A DNA stretch of 64,000 bases from positions 10,964,501 to 11,028,500 of the forward strand of contig NC_086259.1 of NCBI RefSeq assembly GCF_021018805.1, given 5' to 3'. Shown in pieces: positions 49,216-57,739 of the stretch. The DNA comes from Prinia subflava (Eukaryota > Chordata > Aves > Passeriformes > Cisticolidae). The notes under the pieces are model-generated. The model saw nothing but the letters and a program-made list of their open reading frames with translations, searched no databases and had not been told where the DNA came from. The position numbers were made by a program, and so were the translations under genes. The stretch's first letter is position 1; each line of letters opens with the position of its first letter.

Positions 49216-50685
49216 GCAGCCAACAGAGAGGGAGAAGGGAGAGGGAGGCCTCTCTGGGCTGTCTCAGGCAGGCCTGGCTGGGGCTCCAGCGAGGCTGTCA
49301 AACTGAGAGAGGGATTTCTGAAAAAAAAACAAACCAAAACAAAACCGTGTAGGATTTTTAATGTTTTGTTGAAACACACATAACAAAATGTTTCCTCACA
49401 AAATTAATGGGAATTTTCTCCACATTAGGGAAGCCAGGCAGGCACAAAGGCTGCTTTCCCCCTGCAGGGAAACCAAGTTCTCACTTCCAGAAGCCAAAGG
49501 AGCAGCTTTCCCATGGCTTCCACACTGCTGTTGCATGAGCATCCCCACAGTCAGAGTGAAGGGACAGGGCTCTGTGGGGACAGGGAGCTGAGGGCCTCTG
49601 TGCAAAGGCAAAGGAGCCTTTAATGGAGGTAGAAAGCTGGGCATGCAATTGTTTTCCCATCATGGTTGCATTATTTTCTTCCATCCCCTTTAAGCATCTG
49701 TCTGGCCGCTGTGTGAAAGTTTCTATGGAAAACCCACCAGGATGCCCAGAGGAAGGGGATGTGGAAATTTGCGTCTAGCTTTCTCTCCCCCCACCCCTCC
49801 CATTTTAGATGTCATTAATCTTTTCCTTTTTTTTTTTTCCTCAGCAAGAATTGGCGAAGGAAAAAGAGGGATACAAAGTGCAGCGAGACTGGATAAAATT
49901 TACATGAGAAACGATCTGTTTTCTTACCCCCCACCCACAGAGATTCCCCCATTTCAGGAGCCTGTTGGAGCGAAAAGAGTGGGAACAGTTCCTGGCAGAT
50001 AGACAGAGAGCTGCATGGGGCTGCAAAGAGGCAAATGCTGTTTCTAGGGTGAGCTGTGGCCAGAAAGGACATATGGGGAAAGCCAGAGGATGCAGGGGGG
50101 GGAAAGCAAAGATCACAACAGTGCTGCAAACTCTGTGGGTCCCTTCCCTGGCCTCCTTTGCTCCCAGCTATTGCTAACAGCAGTCGGGAAGGCTGCAGGG
50201 CACTCCAGGAGAGGGGTGTCCCTATCGTAATGCTGGTCAGGAAGAATATTAATTGTGAAACATTAAAACACTATATAAAATGTGTGTATACACACACACA
50301 TACAGTGTAAACATATATATAAATCTTATCACTTACAAACGCCTAGGATTTAAAATGTAGTTTATCGGTCTAGTGCAACCCAATCCTATAAATAATACAT
50401 TCCTATCACTATGACCTCAAAATGTCAATACCGCACAGCCCTGCGCATTTGCATATCGTGTACTGTCTAAACTTGAAGCATGTCAGCTATGTGCTTCTGT
50501 TTGTACTTTAACTTCATTTTAGCTCTTGCTTCCTAGCTCTGAGCACCCTCCCCCTCTGCGGGGTCTGTCACCAAAACGAGAAAAGCACCAGCTATTTAAT
50601 CATCACCACTATAATTATGCCGTTTCCAGGACTGTAAGGAGGGGACAGGTAGGGGACACATCTCCTCGGCAGAGAAGGACAAGCC
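49216..50685. other. non-coding spacer
   Basis: No gene recognised. Contains a short A-rich run near 49321 and an alternating 'acacacacac' stretch near 50290. Open frames are short and mutually overlapping. Confidence 0.4.
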
Positions 50686-51745
50686 TGGGAACAAAAGCCG
50701 GAGGGAGCCGGCCCATAAGCTCTACCTGCCCGAGCTGCCCCCTCAGCCGGCGGGATGAGCACGGCCATCCGCGGGCACCGGCTGCAGGAAGGGCAACGGG
50801 GGAGGGCGCAGCCCTCGCCCTCCTACCAACACTCCCCTTGGGATGGTTCCCCTGCGGGAAGGGACCTTTCCCGGATTGGGCCGATTTCCAGCACCTTGCC
50901 GGGGAAGCGATGCTACAAGTTTTGGAGGCGGCGGCTCGCGGGGCGAGGCGTGCAGAGGCGCAGCCGGCACCTCCCGGGCCGGGAGGAGGCGGAAGGCCCG
51001 GGGCGGCGGAGCGCACGGCCCGAGCGGCCGAAGCGGAGCGCGGCTCCCCGCCGGGGCTCTCCGCCGCGCCTCGCTGCTCCGCGACCCCGTTCCGGCCGCT
51101 ACCTCTCGCCCGAATGGCAAGCCCCGGGAGCGGGGCGATGCCCCAGCGCCGCCGCTTTGTGCCCCTGTTCAGCGGCACAGAGAGCCTGTGGCGAGCCCCC
51201 CAAAACTGACCCCTGCGATGCGCGAAAGCAGAAGGGGAGGGGGCGGCAGAACTAACGCAGCTGCGCTGCCGACCCGCGGCGACACCGCCGACCCCCGAAG
51301 GTTCCTTTCCATCAACCAGCCCCCGGCTCCGCGCCGGGGGGAGCGGGGAGGGGGTTAACAGCGGTAACAGGGTCCGCAGGGGGGATGGATCATCTGCCCG
51401 CCGCCCCGCGGGCTGCCCCGGGGCCGCGCACGGGGCCGCGCACCCTCCGCCCGCGGCGGTGCCTGCAGGGGGCGCTGCGGCTCCAGCGATGCCGCGGCCG
51501 CGGGAAGCGCGGCCCGGCCCGGCACGGCCCCGCTGCTGAACCCGGCCCGGCACCGCTGCTGACCCGGCCCGGTTCGGCGCCGCCACTGACCCGGCCCAGC
51601 TCGGCACCGCTGCTGACCCGGCTCGGCCGCTGACCCTCCCGGTCCCGCTGCTGACCGCCTGGGCGCTGACCCGGCCCAGCCCCGCCGCTGACCCGGCCCG
51701 GTTCGGCCCCGCCGCTCCCGGCAGCCCCGCTCTAACAGTGACCGG
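50686..51745. promoter_or_regulatory. CpG island downstream of IRX3
   Basis: Very high GC with dense CpG, ending abruptly about 90 bp before the IRX3 poly(A) signals. Long open frames here (403 codons minus, 227 and 171 plus) overlap in most frames and read as Ala/Arg/Gly/Pro-rich text, so they reflect composition. The island may be a Polycomb-regulated block, an antisense promoter or an intergenic island; the sequence alone does not decide. Confidence 0.65.
51530..51725. repeat. degenerate GC minisatellite with CTGACCCGGCCCGG words
   Basis: The phrase 'ctgacccggccc(g/a)g' recurs at irregular spacing (about 51559, 51587, 51666, 51689), interleaved with 'gcaccgctgctgac'-like blocks. It is diverged and has no fixed period. 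It accounts for the periodic Gly-Arg-Ala text in the overlapping open frames. Confidence 0.7.
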
Positions 51746-51837
51746 CCGGGAGCGGCTGGGGCAGGAGTGGGGCGGGACTGCGGGAGGAAAACAACTCCAG
51801 AAGGGGGGAAACGAGAGTGTAGTCAAAGTGGCAACAG

Positions 51838-51847
51838 TTTATTTATT
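51838..51847 (-). terminator. IRX3: overlapping AATAAA poly(A) signals of IRX3
   Basis: The plus strand reads 'tttatttatt', so the transcript has AATAAATAAA: two overlapping canonical hexamers about 330 nt past the stop codon. Cleavage is expected roughly 10-30 nt further, near 51815-51828, next to the start of the downstream GC block. Confidence 0.85.
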
Positions 51848-51888
51848 AGCCAAAAATATATACTTTCTTGTACAATTTGGTTCACACA

Positions 51889-51913
51889 TATGTACATTTT
51901 TACGGTATGTACA
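51889..51913 (-). promoter_or_regulatory. IRX3: pair of Pumilio-type elements in the IRX3 3'UTR
   Basis: On the transcript strand TGTACATA occurs twice, at 51913-51906 and 51896-51889. TGTANATA is the established binding element of PUF-family (Pumilio) repressors of mRNA stability and translation. Two copies 17 nt apart, 40-70 nt before the poly(A) signal, are a typical arrangement. The motifs are seen; their use is inferred. Confidence 0.5.
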
Positions 51914-52173
51914 AAAACAAGCAACAACAACCAAAAAAAAAAAAAAAAAAGAAAGAAAAAGAAAGAAAAAAGAAAAAAAGAAAAATAAAAAGGGGGGAAA
52001 CACCTAATTCTCACTGGACTTCCGAAAAAATCTCACAGCTCAGCTAACCCAGGTGATAGTACAGAAGCGGGTTGGTTTTTTTTTCCTTTTGAATTTTAAT
52101 ATACGGACATGCTTACAAGTTGTAACTATACAGAGATTTTTTTACAACCATTACAACAACAATAAAAAATTAA

Positions 52174-52228
52174 CTATGATGATGAGAGCGCCGATAGAAC
52201 CATAGCGGCGTCAAGTTGGTTCTGGGGC
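52174..52228 (-). CDS. IRX3: IRX3 coding exon 4 (terminal)
   Basis: The first base completes the CGG Arg codon left open by exon 3, then [17 protein letters not shown] and TAG at 52174-52176. This is the highly conserved IRX3 C-terminus. Confidence 0.95.
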
Positions 52229-55200
52229 CTGGAAAAAAAATGACACAGAAAAAAAATATATTTAATAGGATTTCTAGTGAGCTTGGGCTGGCACAATATT
52301 TGTAACTGCAGATAGCTCTGGTTTTGTTGTTGTTGTTATTATTGTAATAGATTTATAAATATAAAAAGTTTTCAGAATGACATAGTAAATGTATTTAGCT
52401 ACGAAAACACGGCGGGCCCGATCCCCGTGGTTTCAATCAATCAAAAGGGTAATTGGTTTCTCATTGAAACTGAGTGACTGCTACGCCAAATTTGGGGCGG
52501 CAAGGCTCAGCCTCTTCAGCTTTCATACTCTGTGTGGGGGGTTTTTTGGAGGTTTTTTGTTTGTTTCTTTCGCTTTCATTATCATTATTATTAGTATATT
52601 TTTTAATTTATACTTTATTTTACTATTTTCTGCTGCCTCGGTGCCTCTCAGCCCGGCCAAGCGACAGCGGCGGGTGGTGATTCGCTCTGCGGGGTGCTCA
52701 GGGATGAGCTCCCGGGCCAGGGGCGACCCGCGCCCGGGCTCCGCAGCCGCGCAGCCCCAACACCCCCGAGCGCAGCTCGGCCTGCCCGCGGCAATCGCTC
52801 CCGGGGATCACACCGGAGAACAGCAAAGAAAATAGATAAACACAATAACCCACCACGCATGCAGAGGAAGAACAAGAAACCGCCCTGGAAAGGGAACCTA
52901 AAGAAGCGGAGAAAATAAGCTAACCATTTACAACTGCCTCCATACATCCCGAGGAGACGGAGGGAGCCATCTCTTACCGCCTCTGCACTGGCTGGAAAGC
53001 TGTCTTTAGTAACTTTTTCTCTACTTCCAAGGCACTAGATCGATCTAAAAAGAGAAGGGGGGAAAAAAGCGTTCCTTTATAGCCCCTGTTTTATTCCTCC
53101 CATTCCTGAATTAAGCCTCGAGATTTAAGCTCTTTTCTCAGCGAGTTGCAAATACGACACACCGACTGCTCTGCTTGCAGAGGCGACCGTCAGAGAAAAC
53201 ACACTGACCCCGCAGCGAGCCTGACCTGGCGGCCGGGTCCTTCCCGCAAAAGCGACAACGACAGCAACAAAAATTATCTCCGTTGGAGGAAGGTAATTCT
53301 CGGGGATCGAGACTACCCCCCCGGCCAGGAGAACCCCGCCACCGCCCCCGGGGCCCCCGCGGCCGCCCGCCGCCACCTGCGCCCCGACGGCTGCTCCGCG
53401 CAGAGCCGGACCGCGCCGGGCCGGGGGCACCGCCAGAACCGCGCGGGGCCGCGCCCCCCGCCGCGGCCGCACGCACTGGGCCCCGCACTGGGCTCCGCTC
53501 CGCTCCGCACCGCCGAGACCCCGCGGCGGCCGCCGGCCCGGCCCGTCCCCGCCGCGTCCCTCAGCGGTCACCTGCTCCGACGGGCTCCGCGCTCTGCGCC
53601 TGGTCCGCGGGCCGCGGGAAGGCGGCGGCGGGGGGGGCGGCGGAGGCGGCCCCCAGCCCCAGCAGGTGGGGAGTGTTCAGTAAGGCCAGCGGGTGCGGGG
53701 GGTGGTGGTGGTGGTGGGCCGGGAATGCGCGGTTGGTCCAGTTGGGGAACTTGCCCAGGGGGCAGGAGGAGACGAGTCTGTGGGGCGGCGGGGTGGGCAG
53801 CGGCAGCGGCTGGGGGGCGGCCGCCGGCGGAGAGCCGCCGCCGGGAGACTTGCGGGGGTTGTCCGGGCTGGTGGCCGTCTCGGCCAGCGACCAGATCTTG
53901 GGTTTCGGCAAGGCGCCGGCCAAAGTGCCGTCCGTCGGGGAGGAGGCGGCGGAGGAAGAAGCAGAGGAGGGGGGAGAGAGGTGGGGCGGCGGTGGCGGGA
54001 GCGCAGGCTTGAGGGGCTCCGGACCGAGGGGTGCGGCCGTGGCGGGCAGCTCGCACTTGTGGTGGTGGTGGTGATGGTGGTGGTGGTGCAGGTGGTGGTG
54101 GCGGAGGTGGTGCGGCTCCCCTTCGGAGGCCTTGTCGTAGCGCTCCTCGGAGCCGGGCAAGTCCTCGAAGCCTTCGGATCCCTCCGAGTCCGTCTTGGAG
54201 TCAGAGTGCAGGAGGTCGGCATCCTGTAGATCGTCCTCGAGCTCGTCCTTATTGCTTTCGATATTCTCCGTGTCGATGTTCTCGAGGTCGATCTCCTCCT
54301 CGTCCTCCCTCTTGTCCTCTTCCCCCTCGTGGTCGCTCCCGTAGGAGTTGCCCTCCTCGTCCGTCCTGCTGCGGGGGGCCCAGGTCATTTTGTTCTCCTT
54401 CTTGAGCCGCCGCCGCGCGTTGGCAAACCAGGTGGAGACCTGGGTGAGGGTCATTTTGGTGATGATGGCCAGCATGATCTTCTCGCCCTTGGTGGGGTAG
54501 GGATTTTTCCGGTGCTCGTTGAGCCAGGCCTTGAGGGTGCTGGTGCTTTCCCGAGTGGCGTTCTTGGGCCGCGACGGGTCCCCGAACTGGTACTGCCCGT
54601 AGGGGTAGAAGGCAGGGTGGTGGGGGGGAAAGGCGGCGTGCTGCACCCCCGGGCTCTCCTTCAGCTCGTACTGGGCGCCCTGCAGCGAGAGGGAAGGGGC
54701 GGCCCGCCTGAGATGGAGCGCCGGGCCCGGGTCCGCTCCGTCCCGCTGCCACTCCCGGGAACCGAGCCCGTCGGCACCGGCGCGGCGGCCGGGCCGCGCT
54801 GCCTCCCCCACCGCGGAGCGCCCCGGCGCCGATCCCGGGCGCGCCGCGGCCCCGGCAGCCCGGGCCCCGCCGGTGCCCCGGGAGCAGGAGCGGCTCCCCA
54901 CCTGCGTGTGCGCGGCGGGCCGGCGGCTGCTGGGGCCGGTCCCCGCCACCGTCAAACCCCCAGGAGGAGCGGGAGGACGCTGCGGGGCCGCCGTTCCAGC
55001 CCTGCCGCTCTCCGGCGGCTCTTCGGGCAGAGCTGCGGTAGCTCCCGTCTCTCCCCTGACAGCCCTCCCGGCGTCTCCCCCGGCTCCCCCCGGGCCGATC
55101 CCCAGCGCGAACCGAGCGCCCCGGGGAGCGAGCGGCGAGCCCCGGGGGCCTCTTACCAGCTGGGGGAAGATGGGCAGCTCTGCGGCGTAGGGCAGGAAGG

Positions 55201-55378
55201 CTCCGTAGCCCTGGGCGGCGGCGGCGGCGGCGTAGGGCGCGCCGTACATGGAGGAGAGCACGTTGGAGAGGGTCCCGGACGGGGCCAGCTCGGCGCCGCC
55301 GCGGGAGCCGCCGCTCCCCGGGCGCTCCGCCGGGTACAGCGGCCTGATGTACTGGTAGCCCAGCTGGGGGAAAGACAT
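52174..55378 (-). CDS. IRX3: Iroquois homeobox protein IRX3 (TALE homeodomain transcription factor)
   Basis: Coding sequence join(55378-55157, 54679-53572, 53044-52978, 52228-52174), 483 residues against about 501 in human. The start [16 protein letters not shown] is the IRX3 N-terminus and has A at -3. The TALE homeodomain is at about residues 110-172, with the three-residue-loop PYP at 134-136 and the recognition helix WFANARRR at 158-165 (Asn161 is the DNA-contact residue). An acidic Asp/Glu-rich region follows (about 180-260), then a His tract (264-281), a Pro/Ser-rich region, the conserved [13 protein letters not shown] segment (333-345), [13 protein letters not shown] (382-394), and the C-terminal IRX3 block with [16 protein letters not shown] (448-463) and VLSALSSS (476-483). 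IRX3 is a nuclear regulator of neural, heart and limb patterning and of energy balance. IRX3 rather than IRX1 or IRX5 is shown by both termini. All splice sites are GT-AG and the phases match (0, 1, 2). Confidence 0.96.
52229..52977 (-). other. IRX3: IRX3 intron 3
   Basis: 749 nt, GT-AG, with acceptor 'ttttttttccag'. It is GC-rich near its 5' end and AT-rich with TTG/AAC simple sequence near its 3' end. Confidence 0.9.
52978..53044 (-). CDS. IRX3: IRX3 coding exon 3
   Basis: A 67-nt exon too short to stand out as an open frame. It starts with the last two bases of codon 444 (GAT, Asp) and encodes [21 protein letters not shown] plus two bases of the next Arg, ending before donor 'gtaaga' at 52977. 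The peptide matches the conserved IRX3 C-terminal block ([17 protein letters not shown]), which fixes both the exon and its phase. Confidence 0.94.
53045..53571 (-). other. IRX3: IRX3 intron 2
   Basis: 527 nt, GT-AG, with donor 'gtgacc' and acceptor 'cttttttag' at 53045. It is GC- and CpG-rich over its 5' half. Confidence 0.88.
53572..54679 (-). CDS. IRX3: IRX3 coding exon 2 (homeodomain exon)
   Basis: Begins GAQYELK directly after 'ctgcag' and encodes residues 75-443 plus the first base of codon 444, so it ends in phase 1. It carries the whole homeodomain, the acidic and His-rich regions and the Iroquois [13 protein letters not shown] segment. The donor is 'cag|gtgacc' at 53571. Reading past this donor meets a stop after four more codons. 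Confidence 0.95.
54680..55156 (-). other. IRX3: IRX3 intron 1, open in frame
   Basis: 477 nt, donor 'gtaaga' and acceptor 'cgctgcag'. The length is divisible by three and the intron contains no stop in the IRX3 frame, so an unspliced transcript would read straight through into exon 2, adding 159 residues rich in Gly, Arg, Ala and Pro between FPQL and GAQYELK. It is treated as an intron because IRX3 proteins join these two segments directly. Confidence 0.88.
55157..55378 (-). CDS. IRX3: IRX3 coding exon 1
   Basis: Encodes residues 1-74, from MSFPQLG to ELPIFPQL, including a run of five Ala. It ends in phase 0 with CTG before the donor 'gtaaga' at 55156. A start at 55378 is preferred because it reproduces the family N-terminus exactly. 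Confidence 0.95.
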
Positions 55379-55645
55379 GCTGGGGGAGCGGGGTAGGGGA
55401 GGGGGGAGGAGGAAGAGGAGGGGGGGAGACGAGAGGAAGAAGGGAGAGAAAGGGGAGAAAGTAGCAGGGCCGGGAGCGGAGGAGGGAGCCGGGTCGCTCG
55501 CCCTCGCCGGCCGCCAGCACTTTCAGCGCCTCCCGCAAACTCCGGCAGACATGGGGGGGAGCCGGGGGTGCGCGGAGGCCGCGGGCTCCCTCCTGTCCTC
55601 GGCCGCCGCGGTAAACGATCCGATCGCTTCTTTCTTCTCTCACTT
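55379..55645 (-). promoter_or_regulatory. IRX3: IRX3 5'UTR and proximal promoter region
   Basis: CpG-rich sequence immediately upstream of the IRX3 ATG. From about 55462 to 55382 the transcript strand is almost pure pyrimidine (CT-rich, interrupted at only a few bases). Further out is a GC-rich block ending near 55640, where composition falls to AT-rich. No TATA box is obvious, as is usual for CpG-island promoters. The transcription start cannot be fixed from sequence. Confidence 0.6.
55523..55552 (-). promoter_or_regulatory. IRX3: possible upstream ORF in the IRX3 5'UTR
   Basis: An ATG at 55552-55550 opens a nine-codon frame (MSAGVCGRR) that stops at 55525-55523, 144 nt before the main ATG. 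Its context is weak (C at -3). It matters only if transcription starts upstream of 55552. Confidence 0.35.
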
Positions 55646-56499
55646 TTCCTATTGATCTGAGTGGACCCAGGTCAGGTCCTAACAGATTGCCTGAGATTAT
55701 TGGGACTCTGGGCTCTGATTGACATTTCTAGTCTCTCACAAGCCCCTCCTATTTCTTTTAAGTCTCTCTCTCCCTCTGCCTCCCTCTCTCTCTCATGCCC
55801 AGAGCTCGCTCTCGCCGGGTTTGTCACTAGCTGCTTTTTCCCCCCCTCTTTTTTTTTTTTTTTTTCTAAATCTGTTTACTGACGTCGCGATCTTTTATTT
55901 GAGTTGCTTTCAAATCTCGTTTTAGCGATCGCCAATCAGTTGTGTGTTTTACAAAGGTTTAACCCTGCCTCATGATATTCTAATTATATAGAGATAGATT
56001 TAGATATAATTTCTTTCTTAGCGCACCCCGCCCCCCCTCACCCAGAGCGTAGGAAGCCGGGGTGTCATTTGTGAGCAGTACACGAGAGGGACAGGGAAAA
56101 GTTCTGACATTTGAAAATAAAGGCTCACACCAACAGTATCCCCCAGTTCCCCTTTTCACATTTTTAGATTTACAACCTTTCCTTGCCCAGATTAATTTTG
56201 TTTTCTTTATTATAATATTCTCTTCTTCCCTTCTCCCGCTCTGGCCTTTGCGAGGGTTACATCTCCTAATTTAGATTAAAAACATTTAAAAGTCTATTTT
56301 ATAAAGTTTGCATTTCCAGAACTACCTTGAAAATTTTCCTAATGTACTGGATCTTTAAGGAGTTCTCTACATTTTGTCTGGGCTAACAGTGCGCAGATAC
56401 AGTGGAAAAGCTAAGTTAATTTTCCTCCTAATAAGGGACTTCAAAGAGTTGTAGGTCACAATTTTACATCAAAGGCAGAAAAGAAGGCAAATTAAAATC
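55646..56499. other. IRX3 upstream flank
   Basis: Mixed-composition non-coding DNA with CT-rich and T-rich tracts (55755-55795, 55848-55865) and a CRE-like 'tgacgtcg' near 55879. No gene seen. Confidence 0.4.
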
Positions 56500-56700
56500 T
56501 TAACAAAGGAGAGACGGGAGCAGCCCTCTGGGCCATTAGTAAATAAGTGGTGTGAAAAAAGGGACAATGACAGGCACTGGAATTAAACTCATTAACACCT
56601 TTTTGTCTTGGTGCGAAATCTCTAATTAGGAAATTTATGATCATTTTGCTTATTCCCTCTGTTCTGAATCACTACAAGGCTAAGAAGGAAGTACCTGGTA
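56500..56700. promoter_or_regulatory. candidate regulatory element upstream of IRX3
   Basis: Repeat-free stretch with clustered motifs: 'aatgacaggc' (MEIS/TGIF-type TGACAG) near 56566, 'ggaattaaactcattaac' near 56579, 'tctaattagg' near 56622. Enhancer role is an inference. Confidence 0.3.
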
Positions 56701-57179
56701 CGTACAACATTTGCAAAGGGAGCAGTGGCACGGGTTTGCAAGGAGCTGTTGGGAAGGAGTCAAGATACGGTTTAATTACAGAATAAGCTTTGGGTTTTTT
56801 TATGATCCACACATTTTAAATTACGGTTTGTATTTTGTTATTGATGTTGTTGTTGCTGCCCCCCCCTCCCCCCCATATCCCTCTCTGAAACCAGCGTGAG
56901 TTGCAATTTAGCTTTTTAAGAGTAGTTAAAATACAGTTCAATCACGGCGCGTCTTTGGCAAGCGCCGGTGTGCCCTGCTCCGCTGCTGCGGGTAGAGGAA
57001 GAGCCTGGGCTGGAACCGAAAAAGTTCACACAGCCTGAAAGGAAAGGAGACCTGAACCTGCCAGCGTTATCTGCTTTTTAAAATACTCGGTTGTTTAAAT
57101 AAAAGAAAAAGTTTGAAAGGTCTTTTGAGGAGTTGCAGCTGAAGGAGAGCCGTTTAACAGTACTCCCCTCTCTTCCTAA

Positions 57180-57480
57180 ATACTCTCTGGATTTATTGCC
57201 TTTAAAATATGATTTAGGTACAATATAACCACTGTGCCCACAGTATGGATTTTTATAACTACATTTCTTTAAAAATGAAATTCATGTCAGATTATGCAGT
57301 TAAAGGAATCGACCTTGATAGCTTGCTATAATAAAACTGTATCAGCTTGTAATAAATGCGGATTATAGCAAAGCAAGCTCCAGAATTAAAATTCCCTGAA
57401 TCAATATATGAAAATCTGTAGGAAACATCTCTAATCGTATTAAGTTCATCTTTATAGCATTTCCTATCTGCTAATCTAGT
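57180..57480. promoter_or_regulatory. candidate regulatory element upstream of IRX3
   Basis: Repeat-free AT-rich stretch with 'ccttgatagcttgctata' near 57312, 'tgtaataaatgcggattata' near 57348 and 'aatcaatatatg' near 57400. Homeodomain- and GATA-type cores are frequent. Inference from context only. Confidence 0.28.
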
Positions 57481-57739
57481 GCAAAAACAACTCTGGGTTG
57501 GAGGAATTTATTTTCTTCTATTCAACGTTGTTGCTTTTGATAGTGCAAAGCAAGGGAGATAAAATATTAAATTCAGTTATAGGTTTATTTCTTTTTTACT
57601 CAAAAGGAAAACAGGCAGTGAACGCCACATCCTGATGTGCTTTAAACTTTTCTGTAGAGGCAGCGACGCGATGTCAAGGGGGAGAGTTTGGGTGCAGACT
57701 TTTAAAAATACCTGCTTCTGAGGGAAAAGGGGCGGATAT

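Larger units (their letters stand above)
51820..52173 (-). other. IRX3: IRX3 3' untranslated region
   Basis: This runs from the stop codon at 52174-52176 to the expected cleavage region just beyond the AATAAA signals, giving about 350 nt. On the transcript strand it is AU-rich, with a U-rich tract (plus-strand A-rich at 51930-52000) and two Pumilio-type elements. The 3' end is inferred from the poly(A) signals; a longer alternative UTR cannot be excluded. Confidence 0.75.
53300..55640. promoter_or_regulatory. IRX3: CpG island over IRX3 promoter, exons 1-2 and intron 1
   Basis: Very high GC and dense CpG across the promoter, exon 1, intron 1 and the homeodomain exon, the normal state of vertebrate Iroquois genes. 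This composition explains the many long antisense and alternative-frame open frames here, which I do not annotate as genes. Confidence 0.85.

Noticed and set aside
50615..51826. 403-codon minus-strand open frame
   Set aside because: Lies in a CpG island and minisatellite just past the IRX3 3' end. It is Ala/Arg/Gly/Pro-rich with periodic text from the repeat, and other frames are open too. No family signature.
53146..54074. 288- and 263-codon plus-strand open frames
   Set aside because: Antisense to IRX3 exon 2 and intron 2, overlapping each other in different frames; compositional.
53561..55378. Single 605-codon reading of IRX3 exon 1 + intron 1 + exon 2 as one protein
   Set aside because: The middle 159 codons are absent from the IRX3 family and are bounded by perfect GT-AG sites, and the frame would end four codons into intron 2 without the conserved C-terminus. 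The four-exon model fits far better.
54329..55396. 355-codon plus-strand open frame antisense to IRX3
   Set aside because: Mirror of the conserved coding frame, caused by codon composition. No splice sites or homology support it.
54249..55643. 464-codon minus-strand open frame starting in the IRX3 leader
   Set aside because: Different frame across exon 1, intron 1 and the homeobox exon. GC-rich DNA lacks stops. The conserved IRX3 protein is in the other frame.
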